From assembly GCA_022560025.1 (NCBI GenBank), contig JAFISE010000145.1, forward strand, positions 1 to 64,000: 64,000 bases of DNA, written 5' to 3'. A program made the position numbers and the translations under genes. How positions within the stretch are numbered: the first letter of the stretch is position 1; every line of letters begins with the position of its first letter. Under the pieces are notes generated by a model. That model had not been told where the DNA came from. It did no database searches and worked only from the letters and a program-made list of their open reading frames with translations. Positions 34,925 through 45,498 of this stretch are shown here, piece after piece. This DNA is from Stagonosporopsis chrysanthemi. Taxonomy: Eukaryota > Ascomycota > Dothideomycetes > Pleosporales > Didymellaceae.

Positions 34925-35911
34925 GGTGGCGATCTTCTATGGTAAAGGGTAAAGGAAAGAAGATGTTACGCGAAGCAGAGTCGGGAGAATGACAGGACGA
35001 GAAGCGTGGAACAAAGGATGTCTCGCCACACTCTGGGAAATACGATGTCGTGATCTTTTCCCAGCTGTCGCAAAGAAAATGCTCGTTGTTAGGTAAACCG
35101 CAACTAAGCGCCCCACATGCCTTGGAATGCCCCGCTGTTGAGCCGCGGCTACCTCGATCTTCAGCCCTACGAGCCCTGTGACTACGGGTGACCCTGGTCG
35201 CCTTCAACGGTCCGCGGCGATCGCCTTCATCACCCCTTCCACATCAACAGCACCGATGATGAAGGTCCTCATGGTGACTCAGCGCAAGCTCTGCAGGGTA
35301 GTGGCTAATGTTGAGGACTGTGTTGTCTTCTATTGTTTGTACAATGCTGTCAAGGAATGCTGAATACCTCCTGCTTATAGTAGAATAGTGGCAGTGCTTA
35401 TGACCGGCCTTCCCGGAGCCTGAGACCACTTTACGGAATTCTAACAATGGCCACGATTTGAGAAGAGTGCGCGTTGTGTCAGCAATCCAGAAGAAAATGG
35501 ATTCGAATCAAGGCGGAAATTTGTTCAAATGAGTGTATTTGGTGAATTTTAATTCAAAAGCAACGTGAATCATGCGGATAACCTGACCAAACGCAAAACT
35601 TAACAAAGCAAGCCCCTGATGAACACCAGGATGCGAGACAGCAATTTCTGTGAATTGAGAACTGAAAAGGAAACCATAGGTGCTGAGGTATACCTGCTTG
35701 ACGATGGTAAAGAGGAAGGAAATCCGAAATAAGAAAAGAAAAGAGATTTTTGGTCCTATAAGCGGAGGAGGAGAACGAAAATCAGCGAAGCAAAGCAAAG
35801 ACGCCAGAACCAGCATAAAAAAAGCATGGAGGAAAACCTCAAGATCAACGTTCTCCAGGCAGAATGTGACCTGCCTGAAGCTCGGAGGGAGTTGAGATAA
35901 TAGCTCGCCAC
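34925..35911. other. Intergenic region between CBS and Argonaute genes
   Basis: Nearly 1 kb, containing the CBS promoter and the 3' end of the Argonaute gene. The minus strand has a 102-codon ORF at 35508-35816 that is Phe/Leu-rich; I see no family resemblance and do not call it. Confidence 0.4.
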
Positions 35912-38891
35912 CTACAAGAAAAACATCGTCTTTACAAGCTCCTTATCCCATGGGAGCTGACTCACATTAAGATTAGCAGCGGTATGGCTCTCAATACACA
36001 GAGAACTCTTGACCCTCTCGTTCACAGCATCTTCCTCAGCAGCCTCTCGGTCCAGGTCATCTTCCGTGGGCTGAGCAGCGCGCGCGATTTTCTCGTCGAT
36101 GTCGTAGCGGATATAGTCGAACATGCGGCGAGCAAGCTTGTTGGCGTACAGGAGAGGAAGAGGCTTGGATGTCTGACTGTTGGGATTGAGTGGGAAGCTG
36201 GAGTTGAGGTACCCGGTGATATCGGCCAGTTCGGAGTCAGTCTTCTTCATGCCGTTGTGGATAACGTAGTACCAGTACGTTGTGTTGTGGTCGCCCGTGG
36301 CAAGGTAATTGAGCTCAGGGACTATCTTGTTAGGGTCGGGCGTGGTGGTGTCTCGAACAGTTAAGGCGGTGTTCTTGTTGACGACCACGTAAGTGATGTT
36401 GGGCATCGGTAGACCGTGACGTGTTTCCTCAAATCCATCCTGGATGTCTTGGATCTCTGCCCAGGCGGCAGTATTGTCAAAGTCGATGCTGTCGCGGAAG
36501 AACAGCACGTCATCCGGGACTTTTGTGTTCCATTCTCCGAACAGCTCTGCCATCATGCCGCTGAGACCTTGGGTCTTGTTCTGTATTCTGCGGATGTGCT
36601 TGCCACTGGCGTTGTTCTGCATAAACTCAGTCTTCTCCGTAGCTCGCTGTAGACGCGCCGTAGTCGTGTACTTGAGTGCTTGAGGACTCCAACTGCCGAC
36701 CACGGTGGCGATTGATGGGTAGTAGTTTTTCTCGCCGTTATTTGGATTGTGGTTGGCAAGATGGGCGCTAAAGACCATGACGTCCCGGTCTTAAGTTATG
36801 ACGCGGAGGCCCGCGTCGTCGTCACGCTGTGGTCCAAGCATATGGTCTATCTTGGCGTACAAGTCGGTTGGGAAGAGCTGACCTTCTGATCTCTTTGATT
36901 CCGTGCGTGCTTGAAGACGTTTAGTAGTTGTGCAAATCAACGGAATTTCGACTCTGGTCTCAGCAGCACGATGTAAGCGCGCGATGACCTTTTTTGTTTC
37001 CTCATCTGTGTGATGTTTATCGTCGACCATGGCCACGACCAGCCTGGTTCCTCCAATACGTATCTTCGACAGATCTTGGGTCAATTCCTTGCACTTGAGT
37101 TGAGTGCGCTGCACATTAGTATAGCGCTGTTGCAAGCTCTGCTTCAAACGTGCTGTACTATCGCATTCCCCGGAACCATCGACCTGTACAATCAGAATGA
37201 TCTCATTCCTCTTGTCGTGGATGAAGCGCGTCATTGACCCAATAGACGAGAAGAAGCCTAGCTTCGAGACACTCAGCCACGGTCTCACCTTTGCAGTCTG
37301 GGAGTCTGTCAGTAGACTTTCAACGATATTCTTGAAGAACAGCCTACCGTGCTTGAATTCTGCAGCCCAGAACTCTCTATAAACTTCTCGCCTAGACGAT
37401 GTAAGGCAGTGATGTTACCGGTCCTCAAGAACTTCTTTGCCTCTCGTCGTACAGCTTCGTTGCAATGACCCATGCCGAAGAGAGCTTGAAGACGGTCGAA
37501 CTTGAGCAGCTGAAGTGGGATCCAGGCACCAGTGTTGTCTTTCACCATGGGCATAGCAGTGTCGAATGTGTGGCCATTCTTCATTGCTGTGATTGTTAGC
37601 GCTGTAACGTGTTGAGCGTCTTCAGAGGATACAAACCCTTAGAGAAATAGTGAGCTGCTTTAACAGTGACTTCACCTGCTGCAGTCGACATCCTGAATTC
37701 CGGTACAGAGTGGAGTTGAACATCTTGGATCTGGATCTCACGCCCAACATCCGTATCCCTGAAAAGAGATTCCGTTTTAACCTGGTTGTGTTCAGTCTTC
37801 TTGACAGGTTTGTAGACACATCGAGCTCGCAATCCACAAAGGATGCTGCGCAGAGCCTTGATGTTGTCTTCAATTAGCTTTTCCGTGATCGAATCCTTGT
37901 CTTGCGTGCCAAGTAGCGTGCAGAGTAGAGTTTCCGAGTCCATCTCGAAAAGTCCAGGTACAAGATCGAAATCTACGTGGATGAGTTTCCGCTCGAGATC
38001 AACTGACGGCTGGCTTCTCACATAGAGCTCAAACTCTATTGACAGGTAGGAGCTTTTTTTGACACCAGGGAGACATGAATCCACCTTCGCGCCTTCTTCA
38101 TACCTCTCGAGTAGGCCGGACTCGAGCGATGCCTTGCGGAGTCGGTCAGTGAGACTCTCTTGACAAGCTTCTACATCGCTTTGATCTTTGACAGCCTCGA
38201 CACGACATCTCACCGCCTGGCTACTCGTACTACCTTTCGTGATTCTGACTGTATTCACCAACCTTGTTGGAACCTTGCCGAGCTTGTCGCATAGCTGCCG
38301 CTGTAGCTGCCCCGTGTCAGCACGAAAAGAGATTCTAGCATCGATACGAGCGCCTGGCTTGCCAGCGCCAATCTTCACCGAACATGCGTATTTGTCCGAC
38401 TTCAAGGTCTTGTTGGTAAGCCATTCTTCGACAGCCAAGTTTCGGAGACGCTTGCTCTGAGCACTCTTCCACTCGCCTTTGGCCTCCTCATACTCAATAC
38501 TCAGATCGACGATCAACAGGCTTGGGACCTCGTTAAGCGTGTATGACAGTCGACCAATGGGTGTTCGGGACTGTGGCTTGACTGCTCTAACAGCTTCCTG
38601 TGGCGGGGACTCGACAGAAGATGCATATCCAAACCCCGCATTTGATCCAGCGTCAGTGAAGGGGGCGTCGGATTGAGTTTCTGAAAAATCTGCATCGTGG
38701 AAGGACGTGCCAGAACGACTAGGTGAGACTGTTTCAGGTGGACTCAGTTCGCCGTTCCGAGTAACGTAATTCTTGCCACCAACTGCAGCGAACGAGTATG
38801 CTTCAGAGGGCGCAGCTGTGCGTAGCGAAGAGTAAGAGGTAGACATTGAGAGTTCTCGGCACGGCACGACGCGCCTAGGGTCGTTGGCCAT
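35912..38891 (-). pseudogene. Divergent Argonaute with in-frame stop before the PIWI core
   Basis: Three exons, 37637-38891, 37348-37586 and 35912-37297, with 50-nt introns (GTTTGT...GCTAAC...CACAG; GTAGGC...CTGAC...CCCAG), give 960 codons including the stop, the usual Argonaute length. Visible parts: linker/PAZ region (TVKAAHYFSK, then MVKDNTGAWIPLQLLKF), MID domain (NEIILIVQVDGSG...EIPLICTTTKRLQ), and PIWI blocks YPSIATVVGSW, PDDVLFFRDSIDF, NITYVVVNKN, YWYYVIHNGMKKTDSEL, PLLYANKLARRMFDY and the family-type end LVKTMFFL. Codon 667 is TAA (36791-36793), one C-to-T step from CAA; a 36-nt intron (36790-36825, GTGACG...TTAAG, multiple of three) could remove it but is very short. The first catalytic Asp of PIWI is His (VFSAHL, canonical GAD); the second Asp (FFRD) and the His (VIH) remain. 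Either a pseudogene or a slicer-dead protein. Confidence 0.8.
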
Positions 38892-39696
38892 CTTGGAGCT
38901 GTTGCCTATTGACTGTGAAAAATGCAATCGCCAGTGGAGAAACGCCTGAAATTGGTGCCCTTTATCTAAGTTACCCCGACCTCTAGATATACATTCCTAC
39001 CTTCGAGACTGCTTGCTCCAACACTCGCTCAGCAGTCATCTACTCTTGTCACGTCCTGTTTGGATGTGTTCACATGCTGTTTACCACCACCTCACAATCT
39101 CCTCAGCCTTGCTGGACGCTTTAATATCCACTATATTCGAGATGCACGCGCATATGCTGTGTCCGTCAGTTATCTCCTGCTAGGAAAATGGACGGGTGAC
39201 CAGACGCAGTCTCTTGTAGCCACCAGTGTTCCACACGTTTGTAGAAACCTGCATTCGTCGTCGAGAACCGCTGGGCCATATGTGCTTGCTGTGTCCACGG
39301 GATCGTGGGTCCCTGCTTGCCTAGGCTCCCGTGCACTGGCGCAGGCAACTCACGACCGACTAGACAGCACTGTAGGCACTGCGCTATCATGACGCGGCTT
39401 TATTCTCAGTGGCAAGGGTCGCCGGCGGGAGAATGGAAGTAGGCGTAAGAACCACTACTTGTGCTCTTCTGCCACCTCCCGCACATCCTTAGAAGTACAA
39501 GGAGCGACTCATCCCAAGCGCAAAGAGAGCCTTTCGTGCCCTTCACGATGAGCTACCAGTATCGTAGTACGTGAGCTATATTACACCATCAACAGCAGAA
39601 GGTGACAGGGCTGCGTTGTCACGCTGTGGTCTGGGTTTGTGGATCTCCGTTCTGGAAAGCTCTGATATTGCGAGCTGGGGTATGATGGGATTAGCG
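38892..39696. other. Intergenic region upstream of the Argonaute gene
   Basis: About 0.8 kb holding the Argonaute promoter and the VPS36 3' end. No other gene supported. Confidence 0.4.
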
Positions 39697-41575
39697 CTAA
39701 ACAGTAGCCGCAGAGTCGGGCGTATTGACAAGCCAATTCTCCCAAAACCTGAATCCATCAAGACTCTGCTCGCGACACAGCGCACCGGCTTCCTCTGCCA
39801 TTTCTAGCTCTTCGATCGCGACGCCAACACTCCACCCGAACTTCTCCGCAGTTTCCTGCGCAGTGATGCCCCTACCGTACAGCTGCCAATCCCACGATAC
39901 GTCCGTGGTTGGCGTTTCGCTGTGAAGAGTCTTCAGCCATGACAGCAGAGTCGTAATAGTCTTCTCGTCTGTGCGGTCACGCCCTTGTACGACCAGCAGC
40001 CCGCTCTTGAACTTTCGCAACCGAATAGGGAGTTTGAGCGTGTCCCACATCCTCGCTGCCTTTTCGAAGTCGGCAGGGCTGACCAGCTCCACACCACCTC
40101 TTGCGCGGTTGAACATTGCCCAAAGATCGACAAGTGTCATGATCCCGCCTCCCTTCCGCAGCACTCCTCTTCCGTCGTCGGTCAGCCATTCTGCCAGGTT
40201 GCGCGAGAGCTCAGACACGTAGAGGGACTCGGAGCCTGAGCCTAGCATGTCCTTTGTTGTTACGAGTCCGAGTGCAGATGCCGACTGCGATGCCAAAGCG
40301 TTGTCTTCTGAATTGCCGTTCGAGCCTAGGTTCGCCTGCTGCGCAAACTGCTCAGCGAGTGCGATGATCTCTTTGGCAGATGTCATGAGCGCTTCGAGAT
40401 CCTCAAAGGCATTGCCAATCATAGCTTCGTTGTTCTGTCTCTGCTCAAGCCCACGACGCTCGAGCCCAGCGATACCCACGACTCGCGGCCGCTCAATTTC
40501 TGCTGATGATTTTCCAGACTTGGCTGAGTAATTGTCGTCGAATGCGCCAGAATTCGGGCGAGGCTTCGGTATGGGGGGTGCACTCTGAAGCAACCACTTT
40601 CGCTGCACCAAAGCATTTTTGAGGCGCTCGTAGAATATCTTCTCCCCACCACTTCGAAAGGAGAGCTTGATGCATTCGATGACCGTCGTCTGTATGGGTG
40701 TGGTCAAGGATGGCCCAGGAGAGTCTACTCTACGAACCTCCGCAACATGGTCCAGGCGCTTGTCTATTGCCGTGGTCAAGGACGCGCCGCATAGCTCGCA
40801 GTTCAGGAGTGAAGGATGGTTTTGATATGTACATCGTGGACACGACACCGTCCCTCCAGAAGAAGTTGAGATCGCAACGCCGTTCTTGAGGTCCTTTGGC
40901 GGTGCGGCTGGGGCTTGCCTGTTCGAGATTGCTGCTATGGCTGCCTTCACCACATGCATGGTCGGCGGTTTGATACCACAAGCCAGACATGGTGGTATTG
41001 GTGTGCGTGACGCAAGCGCAGGATCGAAGTTGGACGGGACCGGGTTCGAGAAGGAGCAAATGGGACACACCCAAGATGCACTTATTGAGGGTGCCGGTGC
41101 AGGGCTGTTCCGCCGCTCTGGCGAGCCGGACGCAGGGCTCTGCGCAGCCGGCGTCGATAGACCGCGTGATAGCTGGTTGGCAGGTTTAGGGAACAGCGTA
41201 ATTTTGGGAGACGACTTGAGGAAACCGGCCTGGTCACATCATCAGCACCAGCTATCGTGCTTGGTCTGCGCACCAAATGACCAAACCTACGTAGAAGTCT
41301 GGCTTCTCCACGTCTTTGAGGAAGATAGCAACCGAGTTCTTGCGTGGCTCAGCATGGTCGACATAGCACACGCGATGTGAGGTCAAATAGGCCTGCCCAT
41401 TCTGGTACTGGGGCACCTTGAATTTGCTGCGTGCAGGCGTCAGTCGAGTTCAACACGCAGGGTACCGAACATACCCCTCATACAATCCCACAGCATCTTG
41501 CACGAACAATAGCGTCTCCTCTGGCAAGAGCGACGGGCGCAAAGCGGTGGTCAGGTCTAGTTGGTGCAGGAACAT
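39697..41575 (-). CDS. VPS36: ESCRT-II subunit VPS36
   Basis: Three exons: 41475-41575, 41291-41426 and 39697-41229; introns 48 and 61 nt; 589 aa. The start MFLHQLDLTTALRPSLLPEE leads into the GLUE domain (LLFVQDAVGLYEG, VPQYQNGQAYLTSHRVCYVD, and after a gap FRSGGEKIFYERLKNALVQR), which is split by two NZF-type zinc fingers (WVCPICSFSN...CLACG and VSCPRCTYQN...CELCG), as in yeast Vps36. The C-terminal EAP30 winged-helix region includes GIMTLVDLWAMFNRARGG, MWDTLKLPIRLRKFKSGLLV and ITAQETAEKFGWSVGVAIEELEMAE-type text. ESCRT-II sorts ubiquitinated cargo into multivesicular bodies. Divergent from the THP3-like gene. Confidence 0.95.
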
Positions 41576-41853
41576 TCAGGCCATTCACGAGAGTGCAATA
41601 GTAGCCATGGCCACCTGGGGGTGACATTGCGCGCATTCACCAAGCCCGCATCGTCATTCAAGAAGGCACCAGCGCTAGTGCTGATAGGGCTAGTTCGAAG
41701 GCGCCAAGGGGCTGATCCGCTTTGTCGCTTCCCTCCACACCGCGCGGAGACGCAAGACTCGACAACGCACATCTCATCGTCAGGGCGCTCCACTACCTCA
41801 TATCACAGCTACACTCCCTCCGTCCTGTCTTGCCTTGTCTGCACTCTCCAGTA

Positions 41854-43485
41854 ATGATGCCCACCGCCACCTCTGCGTGGGGCCAGCCTGTGCAGCCACC
41901 TGCGTATAACGCGGTTCAACCGCGCACCACTCTGCAGCCTGCACCAACCTCAGTATGCCTTGGCCATTGCCAGCGAGACATAGCTCAGGCTAACGGGATG
42001 CCACAGACGAGCATGAGCGCGGCTCCCAGCAAGCCAAAGAAGGTCGAGTGGCCTCCTGCGGTCCGCGATTATGTCCGTCGTGCCTTCGATCCTGAGAGCG
42101 CCATCGCTGGCGTTTCGAGCCAAGAGATGCAGATGAAGCTGAAGGAGACTATCAGTTATTTCGCAGAACGAAACATGCAAGACACGATCAACTGGACTAC
42201 ATATCCTCTTCCCCAGGAGCTCATCCAAGAAGAGCGAAGCAAAGCTGCACTGATGTCGCCCACAAATAATGGCTTTGCGAATGGTCTTTCCTCTCTTCAC
42301 CTTAACGGTGCAAACGCCCAAACTAACCCGTCCCCATCCACACTAAAGAAGCGAAAATCGCAAGATCCTGACGAGCTTGCTCAACACACACAAGCCACCC
42401 TCCCGCCGTGGCGGAGAACTAACCTAGAATCACGAATGACTTTCGAGGCACCTAATGAGAAGCGCCAAAAGAAGAATGCCGCGTCTGACGCCTCAAGTAA
42501 GTTGGATCAAGCGGAACTCGAGAAGCGACGACAACGATTCAACCTTGGCAAGGGCGGCAACAACAAGATACCATGGGGGCTTTCAAAAGATGAAGACGAA
42601 ACGTCCACTGGCCCCGTCGTCGGGACCAACATGGCGCTTGAAAAGAGCTACTTCCGTCTGACTGCACCACCCAAAGCTGAGACTGTTCGACCACTCCATG
42701 TACTTGAGAAGACCCTAGCCATGCTCATTAAGAAATGGCGGGCCGAGAAGAACTACAACTACATCTGCAACCAGTTCAAGTCACTCCGCCAGGATCTGAC
42801 TGTTCAGCACATCAAGAACGCGTTCACCGTAAAGGTATATGAGACTCATGCTCGCATATCACTAGAGAAGGGGGACACGGGTGAGTATAACCAGTGCCAG
42901 ACGCAGCTGAAGGCGTTGTATGCGCTGAGTCTTGGCGGCAACCCTGCCGAGTTCAAGGCCTACCGCATTCTTTACTTTGTATATACGTGCAACAAGACCG
43001 ACATGAACGATATGTTGGCAGAATTAACCCCTGCAGACAAGTCCCACCCATGGATCAAGCACGCACTCGACGTCCGCTCCGCATTGGCTCTTGGCAACTA
43101 CCACAAGTTCTTCCGCCTGTACCTCGAGGCGCAGAACTTGGGCGGCTACCTGATGGACTTGTTCATCGAGCGTGAGCGGCTCGCAGCTCTCGCTAACATG
43201 GCTAGAGCGTGAGTACCATTATGGTACTTGTGCCGCAGATACGCGCTGACACGCAATAGTTACATTAGTATCACCTTGCGCTTTCTGACTGATGAGCTCG
43301 CCTTCGACAACGATGACGCATGCCGTGAATTCCTCGAGTCCCATGGCGCTCAGACTATCATCGAGGAGAAGTTCGACGAGAAGACCGGCAGGCAGTACCG
43401 CGTGAAGATGCGCGAGGGTGCGGGGCTGTTTGAGCAGCTTCGCGCCGGCGCCTTCAGCAAGGTAGACATCAAGGGTCAGATATGA
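41854..43485 (+). CDS. THP3: SAC3/GANP-domain protein, THP3/LENG8-like
   Basis: Exons 41854-43208 and 43260-43485 (51-nt intron GTGAGT...CTGAC...AATAG); 526 aa from MMPTATSAWG. The N-terminal half is low complexity with a basic stretch (KKRKSQDPD, EKRQKKNAA). The SAC3/GANP domain begins near residue 290 (GTNMALEKSYFRLTAPPKAE; VRPLHVLEKTLAMLIKKWR) and continues through YICNQFKSLRQDLTVQHIKN to FRLYLEAQNLGGYLMDLFI. This is the LENG8/Thp3 type, acting with Csn12 in transcription elongation and mRNA maturation. A 54-nt segment, 41953-42006, has GTATGC, GCTAAC and CACAG signals and is a multiple of three, so it may be spliced out (508 aa product). Divergent from VPS36, 278 bp away. Confidence 0.9.
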
Positions 43486-45063
43486 GGTCCAGCACCGACG
43501 ATGGCGACACATAGTCCTGATCTCAGCGTGTCGTCTTCGTCAAGTCGCACGCCCGTCGCTTTAGATTGACTTCCGCGTCTATGCACCTCACACCCACGTC
43601 ACTATCGACGTGCCTGCCTAGGGCGCCATCTCAAACAGCCATGTCCCGGCATAGAATGTTTCCTCGCGTCAGTTGACCGGGACGCGGGGTATCCGCTCAT
43701 GCGTTGGATGCAACGAACTTTCTAGTCAGTTTCCATACGTTGGACGTTTCAGAAACGGTTCGCGCTCGCCAGAGCTACGTTTTTGTTTTATTTTTTTTGG
43801 TACCATGTCTTCTGCACCGGCTGCAAAGGCAAAAGCAGCATTGGGTTTCGGAGAAGCGATGTTGGGAGGGTTGCAGTGGCCAGAAGAGGGCGACCCACGA
43901 GGGTTGCGACAGGGGGCTGAGCGGCACAGCTCCAATGCCTGCATCAGTTTCATAGTGTCCGAGACCACCACGTGTGTCTGCGGAGATCGGCATTGCTAGT
44001 CGTGGCGGTCTGAACCGCTTCGGCGGTATCATGGAGGCTATGGAGCGACGGTATGAGAAGTCATGTTATGACAGCGTTGAGAGGCCACAAAGCCGGCCTG
44101 CTGCGTTGTGGGGCCTCTCCCAAGCGCTAGGGCAGAACCAATGAGCTGGGCACAGTGGATCTTGGGAACGTGATTGGCATACAGGGGTGACAACGGCGGT
44201 TGGCGCTGGCATAGCGGCATAGCCACATGAGGCTCGAGGGCGTCTGCGGTAGTGTGCGGTAGTGTGCGGTAGCCTGCAATGCATTGGATTACAATCATGA
44301 TTAGACTTCTGTTCTGCAAATTGCGGCGCGCCTAGCAACGGCCGTGGTGACGCCGTGGTGTGTACGCGCAAGTGTTGGGGCATCAGGTATCAATGCGGCA
44401 CGCTGAAGGATGTGTCACGACCCGAGCTTGCCAGCATGCCCCCGCTCAGGCGGGAGTGAAACAGCAGCAGGCGGTGGAGCGTGAATTTGCAAATCAATGT
44501 TCTGGAGGCCCACCTGTCACGGGTGGCGATGACGATGGCGGACGGGTGACAAGCACGCAGTTCGGGTGTCGGAGGGAGTCAAAGAAGCACGCAGCGAGTG
44601 TTCCATTGTCGTGTCCCGGCGGCGTGTGATAGGCCCCGAGCGGCGTCGGTCTGCACGCTGTGGCCCCGGATGCAGGTCCGTCTTCCGGGTCTGTCAAGGA
44701 GCGTAGCCTTGCAGTAGTCGCTGGAGGCCAGGACGTCCCCACGGTCTGGGCGAGCAGCTGCGTCGTCTCCAGCGAACACATTCCGCAACGCACGGCCAGT
44801 GTGTCGTCGAGAGCCTCGGGGACGCGCAGCAGCCGAGTCGCGCGGTGATCGCCAGGGCCTGTTACAACAAAGCCAGCAGGTGCCGGATGTTCTCAGGCCG
44901 TGACAGTGCTGTATGTAGGGCAGCGGCCGTCGCCCATTCGCCCCCTTTGCACAGCCAGAGCACTGCCTAAACTCCGGATTGCCAAGTGCAGTGTGCAGTG
45001 ACAGACCAGGGCCCCTCTGCCTTGCTGCAGTCTGCACTCTGCAGTGTCCAGTGGAGTTTGGCC

Positions 45064-45105
45064 GCAGCTCGCAGCCCGCAGCCCGCAGCCCGCAGCCCGC
45101 AGCGC
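45064..45105. repeat. Heptamer tandem array, GCAGCCC type
   Basis: Six head-to-tail 7-bp units: GCAGCTC, four exact GCAGCCC and GCAGCGC. Confidence 0.9.
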
Positions 45106-45220
45106 CTGCTCATTTCTTGCTCCCAGCTGCACTCTGTGATCTCCAATCGACGACATCGCCTTGGCTGCTGTTGGGCCAGACAGTCCCAGTCCCCGTCCCG
45201 TCTGCGAAGTCATACACAGC

Positions 45221-45311
45221 ACAGTACGCAGTACGCAGTACGCAGTACGCAGTTCGCAGTACACAGCACACAGCACACAGCACACAGCACGCTGCCCACA
45301 GCACGCTGCCC
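45221..45311. repeat. Heptamer tandem array, RCAGYAC type (13 units)
   Basis: Ninety-one bases are exactly thirteen 7-bp units in register: ACAGTAC, GCAGTAC (three), GCAGTTC, GCAGTAC, ACAGCAC (four), GCTGCCC, ACAGCAC, GCTGCCC. It ends 187 bp before the BEM1 start codon, so it lies in the promoter or 5' leader. Confidence 0.92.
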
Positions 45312-45498
45312 ACGACCACGCCGCCCAGCAGACGCACGACCGTTTGCCCACCTCACCTCCCCGCACACGCCATCCGCCGGTGCCCACGATCGCCCGCCGT
45401 CCTTTGCAGCCTCCCGCCCTCGACACGCCTGTGGTGCAGTGCGCGCAGCCTGCGAACGCCTGCCGTCGCCGTTGTGTCCAGCACGCCCGCTGCCCGCC

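Larger units (their letters stand above)
43486..45498. other. Intergenic region upstream of BEM1
   Basis: Two kb with no supported gene. It holds a decamer repeat (TGCGGTAGTG, 2.8 copies, 44245-44272) and the heptamer arrays listed separately. Long overlapping ORFs on both strands near 45.0-45.8 kb are products of the repeats and high GC. A 65-codon ORF from ATG 43805 (MSSAPAAKAKAALGFGEAM) cannot be excluded as a small gene. Confidence 0.45.

Noticed and set aside
35948..35965. GTGAGTC at the end of the Argonaute frame as a further intron donor
   Set aside because: The uninterrupted frame ends in LVKTMFFL, matching the usual Argonaute C-terminus, so no extra exon is needed.
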